Assembly (NCBI GenBank): GCA_017399025.1
Contig: JAFQEK010000018.1
Span: 1 to 32,183, forward strand
Length of the DNA stretch: 32,183 nt
Direction: 5' to 3'
Source: Clostridia bacterium
GTDB taxonomy: Bacteria > Bacillota > Clostridia > Oscillospirales > CAG-272
How positions within the stretch are numbered: position 1 is the first letter of the stretch; each line of letters begins with the position of its first letter. Positions 31,186 to 32,183 of this stretch are shown here, piece after piece. A model generated the notes under the pieces. That model saw nothing but the letters and a program-made list of their open reading frames with translations, was not told the origin of the DNA and ran no database searches. The position numbers and the translations under genes are program-made.

Positions 31186-32183
31186 TTAATTCTTTTTCTT
31201 TTTGATAACGATAACAACAACTGCGGTACCTGCGCCTACAACAACGATTGCTGCAATGACAATAACGGGAATCCAGTTGAAATCGTCCTTGGGTTTGTTA
31301 CCGGGATCAGCGGGAGGAGGAGTGGATTCTGTGGTCTGGTTGGGGTCAGCTTTGATGGTCATGGTAAAGCCAACTTTGTTGTCATCAAAGATTTCCTTCA
31401 AACCGGGGATATCGGTCTTGATACGAATATTCTTGCCTTCTGCGGGAACTCTGGTAGAAGCGTTGTAAGTGTAATCTTCTTTTTTGAATTCAACTTTGGC
31501 TTCTTTGCCCTTGTTGTCATAAACCAACTGAACTTTCAAACCATCAGCTTCGAAAGTTTCGCCCTGCATGTATTCAGCTTTTTTAGGAGCTGTAACATCT
31601 ACACGGATGGGAGTTTCAACTTCGATTTCAACGGTTTTGGTAAAGCTGAGATTGTAATCTGCGTTGGTTGCTTTGATTTCAATGCTCATCTTACCGGGAG
31701 TCTTTGTGATATACTGCTTGAGGTCATCCTCATTATAGGTGAGTTCTATTGCAACATTGTCATCGTCGCTCTTCAGCTTGCTGCCGTCGGAGTAAATGAA
31801 ATTGATATCAAAGTCGCCGATCTTGGGAGAGTTGCCGTAACGGTAAGTCTTCTTGGGTGTGATTTCAATGTCAGATACCTGGATCAGGTTGATGTCAAAG
31901 GAAGTGGATTTACCGTAGTAGTATACGGTAACGGTAGATGTGCCTGCTTCCTTGAAGCTGCCTCTGAACTGGAAGTTTGCGTTTACAAGATCTTCGGTGG
32001 AAGAGCCGTCTGTGTAGTTAACTTTTACTTTAACGTTATTATCGTTTGCGAGAGCACCGAAGCCGTCTGCGAGGTCGCCTACTTCAAATACAGTGCCTGC
32101 TGCGGGAGTGGAAACCATTTCAATGCTTGCGATATCGACAACTTCAACGGGGAATTCAACGGTTTCTTTACCGTATTTCAGCT
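31186..32183 (-). CDS. Paralogous Ig-like surface protein, C-terminal part (5' end outside window)
   Basis: The frame is open through the window edge: LKYGKETVEFPVEVVDIASIE precedes the first visible Met, exactly as in the 730-aa protein (LKYGNQSVSFSVEVVDISSIE). About 331 residues are visible. They follow the neighbour domain by domain, including YMQGETFEADGLKVQLVY and a shortened TPPP linker, and end in a hydrophobic helix (IPVIVIAAIVVVGAGTAVVV) and a KKKKN tail. Similarity to the neighbour is high apart from the linker, which indicates a tandem duplication. Codons are more strongly biased than in the neighbour, suggesting that this copy is the more highly expressed one. The N-terminal half, where a signal peptide is expected, is missing. 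Confidence 0.85.
   Translation of the reverse strand, partial: LKYGKETVEFPVEVVDIASIEMVSTPAAGTVFEVGDLADGFGALANDNNVKVKVNYTDGSSTEDLVNANFQFRGSFKEAGTSTVTVYYYGKSTSFDINLIQVSDIEITPKKTYRYGNSPKIGDFDINFIYSDGSKLKSDDDNVAIELTYNEDDLKQYITKTPGKMSIEIKATNADYNLSFTKTVEIEVETPIRVDVTAPKKAEYMQGETFEADGLKVQLVYDNKGKEAKVEFKKEDYTYNASTRVPAEGKNIRIKTDIPGLKEIFDDNKVGFTMTIKADPNQTTESTPPPADPGNKPKDDFNWIPVIVIAAIVVVGAGTAVVVIVIKKKKN

Overview
The window looks like chromosomal DNA of a gut-type Clostridia (Bacillota). The evidence is strong AGGAGG-type ribosome binding sites, near-consensus sigma-A promoters (TTGACA, 17 bp, TATAAT), an LxxC lipobox, BspA-type leucine-rich repeats, an ECF-transporter S component and a moderate AT bias. 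I saw no rRNA, tRNA, CRISPR array, phage gene or transposase.

Region 1 (2-15842, + strand) is the striking part. It is one co-oriented locus: the 3' end of a gene for a single-pass membrane protein with a beta-rich outer part; two giant tubulin/FtsZ-like GTPase paralogues (1137 and 945 aa); an 850-aa protein with one pair of membrane helices; and a 1841-aa membrane-anchored mosaic. The mosaic holds a degenerate helicase-like core, a four-cysteine LIM-like zinc site, a DA1-like metallopeptidase fold that has lost metal ligands, a 15-unit NENT/NENI repeat linker and an intact Cys-His-Asp transglutaminase-like domain. The first tubulin keeps the GTP-binding signature (GGTGAG). The second has GAAGSG instead and lacks about 180 C-terminal residues. 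I infer a membrane-associated filament or scaffold system with an active and a non-canonical subunit. It resembles the FtsZ-like families with membrane-protein neighbours that Makarova and Koonin described in 2010 (from memory), but the composite partner is not one I recognise. The locus continues upstream of the window.

Region 2 (15843-22463) is mostly + strand: a repeat-rich 500-bp spacer, a two-domain lipoprotein, a TPR protein, aspartate kinase, then a GNAT acetyltransferase and a cytoplasmic leucine-rich-repeat protein in one short operon. It ends in a bidirectional terminator.

Region 3 (22464-26212) is - strand: a polytopic membrane protein, then a duplicated DUF1538 (UmpAB-like) transporter followed by a double PII-like protein, which probably regulates it.

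Region 4 (26231-32183) starts with a 149-bp inverted-repeat (MITE-like) element lying between two divergent promoters. It continues with an ECF S component and a beta-helix protein on +, then two paralogous surface proteins with Ig-like domains on -, the second cut by the window end.

Several short non-coding repeat families (about 131, 71 and 40 bp) are scattered through the intergenic spaces of regions 2-4. None was seen inside the tubulin locus.
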